Shown: positions 22,809-30,770 of the stretch, piece by piece
How positions within the stretch are numbered: the stretch's first letter is position 1
Layout of the letters: the number at the start of each line of letters is the position of its first letter
From: an uncultured Faecalibacterium sp.
GTDB taxonomy: Bacteria; Bacillota; Clostridia; Oscillospirales; Ruminococcaceae
NCBI GenBank assembly: GCA_934547065.1
Contig: CAKTEF010000018.1
Location: 1 to 35,591, forward strand
Reading direction: 5' to 3'
Length of the DNA: 35,591 nt
Notes under the pieces: generated by a model
Seen by the model: only the letters and a program-made list of their open reading frames with translations
Told to the model about the DNA's origin: nothing
Database searches by the model: none
Made by a program: the position numbers and the translations under genes

Positions 22809-23864
22809 TTAGCTTTCTTTCGGATTTTTTTGTTCCTGCTCCCCGGCTTTCAGCGACGCGTTCACCCGCTCGTTCCAGGCTGCGGTCTTTTCCACAAACT
22901 CCTGCCGGGAAGCCGAGGCCGGCAGCACGCCCTCCCTGCCCGCAAAGGCGGTGGGGCCGTCCTGCTTTTTCAGCAGGGCGCGGTTCTCGCTGTTCAGGGG
23001 CAGGGATACCATCAGGGGGGTGCCCTTGTACTTTTTGGTCAGCACGATCTCAGCCGCCACACCGCCGATCACGGCCACAGCCGCCACCACCTGCGAAACA
23101 CGCAGGCCGATGGACGGCACCAGCAGCAGGCTGTCGGTGCGCAGCGCTTCGATCCAGAACCGGCCTGCGCCGTACCAGATCAGATACCGCAGAGCGATAT
23201 CCCCCGCAAACTTCCGCTTTTTGAGATAGCACACCAGCAAAAGCAGGCCCACAAAGCACCAGATGCTCTCGTACAGGAACGTAGGGTGTACCGGCAGGTT
23301 CGGGTCGATGGTCACGCCCTTGGGCACTGTGACCACGCTGCTCATCAGGTAGCTGCGGGTCGTCTCGCTGTACATGCCCCAGGGCAGGGTGGTGTTGCAG
23401 CCAAAGGCTTCCTGGTTGAAAAAGTTGCCCCAGCGGCCACAGCCCTGTCCGATCAGAAAGCCCATGGCTGCCAGATCGCACATGGGCAGCACCGGCACCC
23501 TGCGCCACTTGCAGGCCAGACCGCCAAACAAAAAGCCGCCGATGATGCCGCCGTAGATGGCAAGGCCGCCGTCGCGGATGGCCAGCACCTCCCACAGGCT
23601 GTTGTACCGGTAGGGCGAAAGCGCTACATAATAGAGCCGGGCACACAGGATGCCCATGACCACACCGATCAGGATGACATCCACCATGGCATCGGCATCC
23701 ACGCCAAACTCCACGCTGTGGCGGAACGCGAACACCAGCGCCAGGCACATGCCCACGGCAATGCAGACACCGTACCAGTAGATGTTCATGCCCCCGATGG
23801 AAAAGGCCACCCGGTCAAGCTCAAAGCTCAGTCCCAGGCCCGGAAACTGCACCAAATTCGTCAT
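22809..23864 (-). CDS. lgt: prolipoprotein diacylglyceryl transferase
   Basis: A 351-residue integral membrane enzyme that attaches diacylglycerol from phosphatidylglycerol to the lipobox cysteine of prolipoproteins. The Lgt signature is FLIGQGCGRWGNFFNQEAFG, with RDGGLAIYGGIIGG and VHPTFLYESIW also family-typical. About seven hydrophobic helices are visible. A tail of about 80 residues follows the last helix (from KKYKGTPLMVSL), hydrophilic and ending QEQKNPKES, longer than in most Lgt proteins. ATG 23864 overlaps the ymfH stop in an ATGA, so translation is coupled. The long upstream frame to 24113 is just open sequence. Confidence 0.95.
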   Translation of the reverse strand: MTNLVQFPGLGLSFELDRVAFSIGGMNIYWYGVCIAVGMCLALVFAFRHSVEFGVDADAMVDVILIGVVMGILCARLYYVALSPYRYNSLWEVLAIRDGGLAIYGGIIGGFLFGGLACKWRRVPVLPMCDLAAMGFLIGQGCGRWGNFFNQEAFGCNTTLPWGMYSETTRSYLMSSVVTVPKGVTIDPNLPVHPTFLYESIWCFVGLLLLVCYLKKRKFAGDIALRYLIWYGAGRFWIEALRTDSLLLVPSIGLRVSQVVAAVAVIGGVAAEIVLTKKYKGTPLMVSLPLNSENRALLKKQDGPTAFAGREGVLPASASRQEFVEKTAAWNERVNASLKAGEQEQKNPKES

Positions 23865-25177
23865 GTTGTCTCCTCCTCGTCGTCCGGTTCCCCGTCCGCA
23901 GTCCCGTCGGGCCGGATCTGCATCACGGCCATCCGTTCTTCGTGCAGGATGTCCTGCAGGGCGGCATCGGCATCTTCGGCCGTCAGCGCGGCCAGCGTGG
24001 CGATCTGCTGGGCCACGGTCTGGCCGCTGAGGGCAAAGTCCGCCATCTGGCTGGCCGAGTCCTCCACGTTTTCCAGGTTCTCGATGAGCTGGCCGTATTT
24101 TTCGTTTTTGCACAGGGTAAAAATTTCCCGGTCCACGCCCTCGGCGCGGATGCGGGCGATCTCCGCCAGCAGCAGCTCTTTCACGGTGTCGGGCACATCG
24201 CTCTCACCGGTGAACAGGATGCAGCAGCACCCGTCCACCCGCAGCACCTCGCCCCCAAAGCCGGGGTTGGTCAGGCCCTCGTCGTACAGGCGGCGGTAGA
24301 GCGGCGACATCCCGCCGCAGATGCAGCAAAGGATCAGATCGTACAGCATCTCGCTGCGCAGGTCCTCCGGGGGCAGGGGCTTCTCTTTGAAGCCCAGCCC
24401 GAAGCAGGGCTTGGACACCGGCATGGAGATCACTTTCTCCCGCGCCGCCAGCGTCAGGGGCTCTGCGGCCATCAGCCGCTGCACCGGCTGGGCCGGGCGG
24501 GGTTCCATCAGGCCGTGGCGGGCACAGGCCGCCAGGATCTGTTCCATGGTGGTATTGCCCGCAGCGGCCAGCACCATGTTGGACGGCGCATAGAACGCGC
24601 GGCAGCAGTCGTAGAGCATCTCCGGGGTGATCCGGGCGATGCTTTCCACGGTGCCCGCGATATCACTGCGGATGGTATGGCTGTGGTACAGGCACTCACA
24701 CAGGCCGGTGATCAGCCGCCAGTCGGCGCTGTCGTCGTACATTTTGATCTCCTGCCCGATGATCCCCTGCTCCTTGGCAATGGTCTGTTCCGTGAAATAG
24801 GGGTGGTTCACCATGCCCAGCAGCACATCCAGGCTTTCGTCCAGCTGCTGGGTGGCGGTGAACAGGTAGCAGGTGCGGTCAAAGCTGGTGAACGCGTTGG
24901 CGTTGGCCCCCGTTTTGGCAAACTTGGCAAAGGCATCGCCGTCCTCATCCTCGAACTTTTTATGTTCCAGGAAATGCGCCACACCGGCGGGCAGATGCAC
25001 CTCCCGCCCGCCTGCCCGGAAATCCCGGTCGATGGAGCCAAAGCGGGTGGCATAGATCACATGGGTGCCGGAATAGCCCGGCATAGGCCGGACCAGCACG
25101 GTCAGGCCGGAGGGCAGCACCCTCCATTCATCGGCGGCGGCCTGCGCCAGCGCCGTGTTCTGCACGGTGTCAGACAT
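23861..25177 (-). CDS. ymfH: M16 family zinc peptidase, YmfH-like (EF-P modification-associated)
   Basis: A 438-residue pitrilysin-family protein with an intact inverted zinc motif H68-F-L-E71-H72 (GVAHFLEHKKFE) and the second conserved Glu region GIIGQEIKMYDD. In Bacillus the YmfF/YmfH pair is needed for 5-aminopentanol modification of elongation factor P (established for that species); the role here is by homology. Two in-frame ATGs exist; GAGGAGG is 2 bases from 25186 but 9 bases from 25177, so I chose 25177. It overlaps ymfF by 8 bases and lgt by 4. Confidence 0.9.
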   Translation of the reverse strand: MSDTVQNTALAQAAADEWRVLPSGLTVLVRPMPGYSGTHVIYATRFGSIDRDFRAGGREVHLPAGVAHFLEHKKFEDEDGDAFAKFAKTGANANAFTSFDRTCYLFTATQQLDESLDVLLGMVNHPYFTEQTIAKEQGIIGQEIKMYDDSADWRLITGLCECLYHSHTIRSDIAGTVESIARITPEMLYDCCRAFYAPSNMVLAAAGNTTMEQILAACARHGLMEPRPAQPVQRLMAAEPLTLAAREKVISMPVSKPCFGLGFKEKPLPPEDLRSEMLYDLILCCICGGMSPLYRRLYDEGLTNPGFGGEVLRVDGCCCILFTGESDVPDTVKELLLAEIARIRAEGVDREIFTLCKNEKYGQLIENLENVEDSASQMADFALSGQTVAQQIATLAALTAEDADAALQDILHEERMAVMQIRPDGTADGEPDDEEETT

Positions 25178-26453
25178 GGGCTGCATCCTCCTCTCTGGTC
25201 AGAAGATAGCTGACCGAAAGGGTCAGCTGCCGCAGCACGGCACGCACATCCTCTTTGGTCACAGCCCGCAGGGCGGCGCGGGCCTGGTCCGGGGTCTGCA
25301 CCGGGCCGCCCCGCAGCACTTCCATATAGTACCAGGTCTCAATGCCGCCCAGGGTATCCTCGATGCCTGCCATTCCGCTCAGCAGCGAGCGGCGGCAGTC
25401 CTCCAATTCTTCGTCGGTGATGGGGCCGCTGCACAGGTCCGCCAGCTCTTTCTGAATGGCCTGCTCCGCGCGGGCGGCATCGGCGTGTTCCACCCCGCTG
25501 TTCACGGCCATGCTGCCGGTAAAGCTCTGGAAGCTGGACGAGCAGTAGTAGCACAGGTGATCCCGCTCCCGCACATTGAGAAACAGGCGGCTGGTCACAC
25601 TGCCGCCGTACAGGGCCATGGCAAGCCGCACCGCTGCCATCTGATCCGGCCGCATCGGCTCGCCCAGGGTATACAGCATACAGAGCTTGGCCTGCACGGT
25701 GTCAAAATATTCCACCCGATGCACGGCATCCCGCCGGGGCATGGCCAGGTTCGGGCACAACGGCAGCGGTGCGCGTTCAATGCTGCCAAGCTCCGCCAGC
25801 AAAGCATCCGCCACATGGTTCGTCTCAGTTTCGCTGCAGCCCAGCACCAACAGCTCGATGCTGGCCGTGCGGAGCATTTCCCGATAGGCTTCCGTCAGCG
25901 CCTGCGGGGTCAGGCCGTCCACTTCTTCCAGGTAGCCCTCCTGCCGGACCCCCGCCGGGCTGTCGCCGAAAAACTCCCGATTGGCCTGCCGCTGGCAGTA
26001 GATCCGTTTTTCGTTGATCTCATCTTCCAGCGCCTTTTTCAGCATCTGCTTTTCAATGCCCACGGCTTCCGGGTCGAACACGCCGTCCACAAAGGCCGGG
26101 TGGAACGCCGTGCCCAGGGCCAGGGCCGCATACTCGCGGGTCAGCGCTTCCCCCTCCAGCGCAAAACGGTCCCGGATGCCGGTGGCGCTGACGCAGAGGT
26201 TATGGTTCGCGCCCAGAGGGCGGGCATCCACGGTCAGGTCCGCGCCGTACAGTCGGGCCAGTTTTTTGGTCATCTGGGTCATATCCGGGCAATCGGCATA
26301 GCCGCGCTCCATCAGCAGGGGCAGCAGGGCATGGGCCGTGGCCGTTTCCCTCCTGGCCGGGAACGCAAAGTGAATGCTGATCCGGCAGCGGTTGAATTTT
26401 TCTGCCGGATCCCACGAAAGGTGGACCCCCGGCGCAAGTTCCGTTCGTTTCAA
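25170..26453 (-). CDS. ymfF: M16 family protein, YmfF-like, without zinc motif
   Basis: A 427-residue M16 homologue paired with ymfH. It lacks HxxEH in the position where ymfH has it (AHALLPLLMERGYADC instead), so it is the non-catalytic partner. It keeps the substrate-side Arg/Tyr segment NVRERDHLCYYCSSSF. The start codon is TTG at 26453, with AAGGAG 8 bases upstream; no better ATG is near. Active/inactive M16 pairs act as heterodimers. It follows the VanY-like gene by 15 bp within one operon. Confidence 0.9.
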   Translation of the reverse strand: MKRTELAPGVHLSWDPAEKFNRCRISIHFAFPARRETATAHALLPLLMERGYADCPDMTQMTKKLARLYGADLTVDARPLGANHNLCVSATGIRDRFALEGEALTREYAALALGTAFHPAFVDGVFDPEAVGIEKQMLKKALEDEINEKRIYCQRQANREFFGDSPAGVRQEGYLEEVDGLTPQALTEAYREMLRTASIELLVLGCSETETNHVADALLAELGSIERAPLPLCPNLAMPRRDAVHRVEYFDTVQAKLCMLYTLGEPMRPDQMAAVRLAMALYGGSVTSRLFLNVRERDHLCYYCSSSFQSFTGSMAVNSGVEHADAARAEQAIQKELADLCSGPITDEELEDCRRSLLSGMAGIEDTLGGIETWYYMEVLRGGPVQTPDQARAALRAVTKEDVRAVLRQLTLSVSYLLTREEDAAHV

Positions 26454-26468
26454 CAGTTGATCTCCTTT

Positions 26469-27281
26469 TTACAATTTTGCACGTTCCAGTGCAAGGAACT
26501 CCTCCAGCGAAAGGCCGGAATCCCGGATGGCGAGAGCATTTTCCGCCCCCACATACCGCCAGTGCCACGGCTCATACACCATGCCGGTGACCGCCTGGCA
26601 CTCCTCCGGCCAGCGGAGGATGAAGCCGTACTCTGCCGCGTAGGCGGTCAGCCACTCATAGGCGCGGGTCCGGGCAAACTCTGTCGTCCGTTCCGTGCAG
26701 TCCGGGCTGAGGATGTCGGCCGCGTAGCCGGTGGCCTGCTCGCCGGCTTCCGCCTGCGGCACGACGCTGGCGGCGCGGGCGGCGGCATCTTCCTCGGAGT
26801 ATCCTTTTTCCAGATACGCCTGCTTCTGTGCTGCGTAGGCCGCCGCGCGGGTGTCGGCATCCTGATACCCCGCCGCAAGGGTCAGGGTGATGCCGTCGGC
26901 CTGCGCTGCCTCGGCCATGGCGCGGTACTGGGCCGCCGCTTCCGTTTCCAGCTGCTGACCGGTGGCGTCATCGGCCACGGCAAGGTCCGGCATGGGTTCC
27001 TGTTCCAACGGAACGTTGGCGTTGACCAACACCAGCCGCGCATCCGAAAGCTCAAAGCGGTAGGCCGTTCCATCGTAGGGGCGGGCCGCAAACGCTTCCG
27101 GTCCGGCGATCAGAGCATGGGCACGGGGCAGCAGCCACAAAATGCCGCTTGTCATCAAGGCAATCGCCGCAGCACAGGCCGTCAGAAAGGCCGTCCAGTT
27201 GCGGGCCAGCCGCAGGCTGCGGCGGATCTTCCACTCCCGCCGCGACATTTTGCGGCGGGGCACTTGGTTGTTCCGATTCAT
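26469..27281 (-). CDS. VanY-like M15B carboxypeptidase homologue lacking one zinc ligand
   Basis: A 270-residue protein with a basic N-terminus, one membrane helix (about residues 30-52, ending TSGILWLL) and an extracytoplasmic D-Ala-D-Ala carboxypeptidase domain. The family end block is intact: Y-E237-P-W-H240-WRYVG. The first zinc block, normally SxHxxGxAxD, reads AGEQATGYAADI: the His is Q182, while D189 is kept. An inactive or altered enzyme is therefore likely. It may bind peptidoglycan rather than cut it. First gene of the operon with ymfF, ymfH and lgt. Confidence 0.85.
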   Translation of the reverse strand: MNRNNQVPRRKMSRREWKIRRSLRLARNWTAFLTACAAAIALMTSGILWLLPRAHALIAGPEAFAARPYDGTAYRFELSDARLVLVNANVPLEQEPMPDLAVADDATGQQLETEAAAQYRAMAEAAQADGITLTLAAGYQDADTRAAAYAAQKQAYLEKGYSEEDAAARAASVVPQAEAGEQATGYAADILSPDCTERTTEFARTRAYEWLTAYAAEYGFILRWPEECQAVTGMVYEPWHWRYVGAENALAIRDSGLSLEEFLALERAKL

Positions 27282-27343
27282 TGGTTCACGGTTCCTCGTT
27301 CTTTTTCAGGTCTCAGTGCCAGGCCCGGCGGGGGCTGGCTCAG

Positions 27344-27545
27344 TCAGGTTTTATTATACACTTCTTTGGCCGGAGTGTAAACGCCGCCGGGTATAAAAAT
27401 AATACCCGATGCCCAGTGCATCGGCCAGCATCCAGCCAATGGACACGCTGAGCCAGATACCGGTAACGCCCGGCGCCGTGGCCGAAAGCAGATCCGCCAG
27501 CGCCACGCGGGTGCCCAGCGATGCAATGGTCCGCACCACCGACAC
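27344..27545 (-). pseudogene. C-terminal remnant of a MATE efflux transporter
   Basis: On the minus strand about 60 codons read VVRTIASLGTRVALADLLSA then TAPGVTGIWLSVSIGWMLAD and ALGIGYYFYTRRR, which matches the last two helices of MATE family efflux proteins. The remaining roughly 380 residues are gone. It lies about 50 bp after the stop of an AraC gene, in the place a regulated transporter would occupy. The deletion reading is an inference; the fragment match is good. Confidence 0.75.
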
Positions 27546-27593
27546 GCCCGGCTGATTGACAGCCCGGCAGCAGCCTTACAGCGTTACGATCCT

Positions 27594-28523
27594 TCAACAA
27601 AAATTCCGGCGGTATTCCAGCGGAGTGCAGTGCTTGATCTCCCGGAACGTCTTGATGAAATAGCTTCCGTCCGCAAAGCCGCACTCGGCCCCGATCTCGC
27701 CGGTCTTGAGCCGGGTGGTGCGCAGCAGCTCCGCCGCCTTTTCCACCCGGTACTGTTTGACATACTGGATCGGGGTGATGCCCAACAGCTGGCGGAAGCT
27801 GCGCAGGCAGGCGCTCTCGCTCAGGGCCACGCAGGCCGCGATCCGCTCCACGGTCAGTTCTTCGGCATAGTGTTCCTCCACAAAGCGGAGCATCTGCTTC
27901 ATCCGCTCTGCCGCGATCTGTTCCTGCTGGGACACCTTGGTCTTTCCGCCCACACATTGGATGCTCAGCAGCCGCAGCCCGGCCGAAAGATGATACCGCA
28001 CCTGATTTTCGTAGTCGAAGGGCTCCTCGGCCACCCCTTTCCAGGCATTGCGCAGGCAGGCAAGCACCTCCCGCTGCCAGGGCACGGCCTCGTCCAGCAG
28101 AAAAAAGGGCGGGGCCCCCGGCTGCAGCAGCGGCTTGATGAGCTTTTGCCAAAAGATGGTGTCCATGCCGCCCACGAGCCTTGGGTGGAACACCCCGGAA
28201 TGCAGCAGCGCGTCCCCCTGCTGCGCCTGCTCCACGGCGTGGAGGACACCGGAATTCAAAAACACGCCCTGCCCGCTGCGCAGGGTCAGGCGGGTCTTGT
28301 TCACATCCACGGTCAGCGGGCCCTGGATGGCCAGGATGAATTCAAACTCCTCGTGCCAATGCCAGGCCACCGAGTAGCTTTTCAGGTCCTCGGCATAGCA
28401 CGCAATGGGGAACAATGCGCTGCCGTGCTGCACCAGCTCCCGGCCCTCGGCATCGGCCACAACGTCCGGCGCACAGGTCAGCCCGACTTGCAGCCTGGAT
28501 GCGCAGCTTGTCTGAAATGCCAT
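27594..28523 (-). CDS. AraC family transcriptional regulator with cupin sensor domain
   Basis: A 309-residue regulator. The N-terminal cupin (about 45-120) shows AWHWHEEFEFILAIQGPLTV and GQGVFLNSGVLHAVEQ. The C-terminal pair of helix-turn-helix motifs (about 210-309) includes LTVERIAACVALSESACLRS and the signature GAECGFADGSYFIKTFREIK then TPLEYRR. AAAGGAATT precedes ATG 28523; the frame is open to 28586. Its probable target downstream is now a MATE fragment, so it may be an orphan or act on the divergent small gene. Confidence 0.92.
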   Translation of the reverse strand: MAFQTSCASRLQVGLTCAPDVVADAEGRELVQHGSALFPIACYAEDLKSYSVAWHWHEEFEFILAIQGPLTVDVNKTRLTLRSGQGVFLNSGVLHAVEQAQQGDALLHSGVFHPRLVGGMDTIFWQKLIKPLLQPGAPPFFLLDEAVPWQREVLACLRNAWKGVAEEPFDYENQVRYHLSAGLRLLSIQCVGGKTKVSQQEQIAAERMKQMLRFVEEHYAEELTVERIAACVALSESACLRSFRQLLGITPIQYVKQYRVEKAAELLRTTRLKTGEIGAECGFADGSYFIKTFREIKHCTPLEYRRNFC

Positions 28524-28741
28524 ATTGAACAATTCCTTTCCGCAATGCTTTGAAGATTTTTTATCAAAGCTGTTTTTATTGTACAAATCAAGTGCTTTTG
28601 TTCTATCTCATCCGCCGGTTTCGTGGTATTATTCTATCAGAGCTTCCAAGCTCAGTATATCACCGAAATCAGAGGAACTCAACCCATGGCGGCGGTTCTG
28701 CCGCCTGTGATCCACGGTTTGTTCCCCAAGGAGGTATTTTT

Positions 28742-28993
28742 ATGCTTCGGATTCAATATCTTGATAAAAATCGTTTCATGCAGCAGGTCGCTGCCAGCCG
28801 CGGCAGTGTTCTGCTGCACCTGGACAACGGCCAGACCTGCGACCTGAAGCAGGATGCCGCAGCCGCCGAGCTGCTCCAGATGATGGAGGCCCCGACCAAG
28901 GGCTTTGACATCAGCGTGACCGACCCCGCGGACGTGACCGGTTTCCTGCACTATATGCTGGAGGCCGGACGCAAGGACCGCGCCGCCTGCTGA
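28742..28993 (+). CDS. 83-residue conserved-looking protein of unknown function
   Basis: A soluble small protein starting MLRIQYLDKNRFMQQVAASR, with AAGGAGG eight bases before the ATG (28728-28734). The middle GSVLLHLDNGQTCDLKQDAA looks like a short beta meander, followed by a helix AELLQMMEAPTKGFDISV and a C-terminal helix ending in Cys. No family is recognised. It is divergent from the AraC gene over 218 bp that hold an inverted repeat near 28681-28720 (ggcgg/ccgcc within aacc...ggtt). It ends at a strong terminator, so it is monocistronic. Confidence 0.75.
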   Translation: MLRIQYLDKNRFMQQVAASRGSVLLHLDNGQTCDLKQDAAAAELLQMMEAPTKGFDISVTDPADVTGFLHYMLEAGRKDRAAC

Positions 28994-29030
28994 AACTGAC
29001 ATTCCCCTTTATTCGCATATTACAGCAACA

Positions 29031-29073
29031 CAAAGTGCCCGTTCCGGGGTCAGAAGCCGGAGCGGGCACTTTG
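29031..29073. terminator. bidirectional terminator between small gene and PH-domain gene
   Basis: caaagtgcccgttccgg (29031-29047) pairs with 29057-29073 over 17 bp with one G-U, followed by TGCGTTTTT on the plus strand. Confidence 0.85.
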
Positions 29074-29086
29074 TGCGTTTTTGCGG

Positions 29087-29464
29087 TTACAGGATGCAGC
29101 GGCTGATGGCACGCGCCACCGCCAGCAGCTCCTCCTGGCCGATAAAGCCGAACTTGGCCTCGTGTTCATCGGCAAAGCAGACCGTCAGCTCCGAGGTCTG
29201 GAGCGGGTCGCCAAAGCCTGCCGTTTTGATGCCAAAGTGCAGCACTTTCCGGTAGGGCAGCACAAAGATCTCCTGCCGGGTGCCGGTAACGCCCTGCATA
29301 TCCACCAAAAAGATGCGGTGGGTGGTGAACACGGCCTGGTCGCGCACCGTCTTGTAGGCCCCCACCACCTGCTCGCCGTCCAGCAGCAGTTCCTGCACAT
29401 TTTTACAGATCTCCTTCTCCTTGATGCGGATCAGGTTCTGCATGGGCTTGTCCCGAAATTCCAT
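29087..29464 (-). CDS. bacterial PH domain protein (PF08000-like)
   Basis: A 125-residue protein that is almost entirely one bacterial PH fold: ELLLDGEQVVGAYKTVRDQA, VFTTHRIFLVDMQGVTGT, then LPYRKVLHFGIKTAG and a C-terminal helix. No signal or membrane segment, so cytoplasmic. Family members are widespread in Firmicutes with no fixed function. AGGGGAATG lies before the ATG. It has its own promoter and shares a terminator with the convergent small gene. Confidence 0.9.
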   Translation of the reverse strand: MEFRDKPMQNLIRIKEKEICKNVQELLLDGEQVVGAYKTVRDQAVFTTHRIFLVDMQGVTGTRQEIFVLPYRKVLHFGIKTAGFGDPLQTSELTVCFADEHEAKFGFIGQEELLAVARAISRCIL

Positions 29465-29505
29465 AGAGCATTCCCCTTTCTGTCCGGGTGATTCATTCCG
29501 GCTTT

Positions 29506-29534
29506 ATTGTAGCATCCCGGCGGGCGGATGACAA
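29506..29534 (-). promoter_or_regulatory. promoter of the PH-domain gene
   Basis: On the minus strand TTGTCA (29534-29529), 17 bases, TACAAT (29511-29506). It lies in the 153-bp divergent gap shared with the nucleoid-associated protein gene. Confidence 0.65.
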
Positions 29535-29617
29535 GCCTTTCTGCCCCCTCGCATTCCGGCGGCGGATGTGTTATACTGAACAGGAATCTGAACTTTACCG
29601 GAAACGAGGTTTGACCC

Positions 29618-30607
29618 ATGGAACTCATCATCCACCAGGCGATCCTGCATGTCCTGGACACCACGTTGGACGCGCCCGTGCTCAGCGGCTGCGGCATGGA
29701 ACTGACGGCCGAAAAAACGGCCTACCTGCAAAACCACATTGAAAAGCTGCTGGCCAGCGACGACATCCGCCAGTGCCGCCCTCTGCCGGACTCGGCGTTC
29801 CGGAACGAGCTGGAACACAACGGGGACTTTGTGGACCTGTCCTGCCGCATTGCGGGCGTGCTGTTCGATTATATGCACGCCCACACCACCATCCCCGGTG
29901 CCGACCTGGCCGTGGTGGATTTTACCCGCGACGGGACCCCTTGGCTGGGCATCCTGAAGCTGAATTACAAAAACGGCTACACCCACTACACCGAGACGGT
30001 GGAGGGTGCCCCCGTCAACTCCCTCATCCAGCAGCGGGCCTGCCTGCCCACCCAGAGCGGCAAGGTGGAGGAAGGAGCACTGGTCAACTTGACCGATTAC
30101 TCCATGCGGCTGCTGGAAAAGAAATACGACATCGACGGCCACAAGGAATTCTACCTTTCCACGGTGGTGTTCCAGTACACGCAGGCCGAGCCGGAAAAGA
30201 AAAAGCTGCAAGCCATCCGGGAGGCCGCCGCACAGGCCGTGAAAGATACCTACGAGGACGAGCGCCACGCCGATGCCCAGGTCGCCATGCTCATTGCCAA
30301 CCAGGCCGCAGACAACGACAACCAGGTATCGGTGGAGCAGGTGCGCCGCCAGCTGGCCGAGGAATACCCGCTGGCCGCCGTCCCCTTTGACGACTATGTG
30401 GAAAAGAGCGAGATCCTGGATCAGGCCCAGGAGCCGGTCACGGTGACCCCGGCCCGCATCCGCCGGATGGAGAGCCGCAGCATCCACACCGCCAACGGCA
30501 TCGAGGTCAAGATCCCCACGGAGCTTCTGAGCTCCGATTCCGAGGTCGAGTTCCTGCACGACACCGACGGAAGCGTTTCGCTGCTCATCAAAAACGTGAT
30601 CCTGTAA
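29618..30607 (+). CDS. 37-kDa nucleoid-associated protein (NA37/YejK family)
   Basis: A 329-residue protein of PF04245, related to E. coli YejK/NdpA, which co-purifies with the nucleoid. Supporting blocks: start MELIIHQAILHVLDTTLDAP, the central AVVDFTRDGTPWLGILKLNY then YTHYTE, and the C-terminal IEVKIPTELLSSDSEVEFLH. Firmicute homologues keep this domain order. GAGG lies about 8 bases before the ATG. The molecular function is not settled; DNA association is by family. It is transcribed alone. Confidence 0.9.
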   Translation: MELIIHQAILHVLDTTLDAPVLSGCGMELTAEKTAYLQNHIEKLLASDDIRQCRPLPDSAFRNELEHNGDFVDLSCRIAGVLFDYMHAHTTIPGADLAVVDFTRDGTPWLGILKLNYKNGYTHYTETVEGAPVNSLIQQRACLPTQSGKVEEGALVNLTDYSMRLLEKKYDIDGHKEFYLSTVVFQYTQAEPEKKKLQAIREAAAQAVKDTYEDERHADAQVAMLIANQAADNDNQVSVEQVRRQLAEEYPLAAVPFDDYVEKSEILDQAQEPVTVTPARIRRMESRSIHTANGIEVKIPTELLSSDSEVEFLHDTDGSVSLLIKNVIL

Positions 30608-30613
30608 CCGGCT

Positions 30614-30649
30614 GCTCCCCGCCCGGACTCCTGCGGCGGGGAGCTTTTT
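30614..30649 (+). terminator. terminator after the nucleoid-associated protein gene
   Basis: gctccccgcc (30614-30623) pairs with ggcggggagc (30635-30644), followed by TTTTT. Confidence 0.9.
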
Positions 30650-30690
30650 ATGCGCTTGCAGGTCATTTTACGGATTTTTCCGTTTTCCTC

Positions 30691-30719
30691 TTGCGGGACG
30701 GGCCGTTTTGTGTTATATC
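30691..30719 (+). promoter_or_regulatory. putative promoter of the AEC transporter gene
   Basis: TTGCGG (30691-30696), 17 bases, TATATC (30714-30719), about 50 bases before the start codon. Confidence 0.5.
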
Positions 30720-30770
30720 ATTGTTGTATTCAAGCATAAATTTATCATTCGAGCCGTGGGAGGAACTGCA

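Noticed and set aside
27340..28152. 270-codon minus-strand frame overlapping the AraC gene and the MATE remnant
   Set aside because: It is out of frame with both recognisable sequences and has Gly/Arg/Ala-rich shadow composition.
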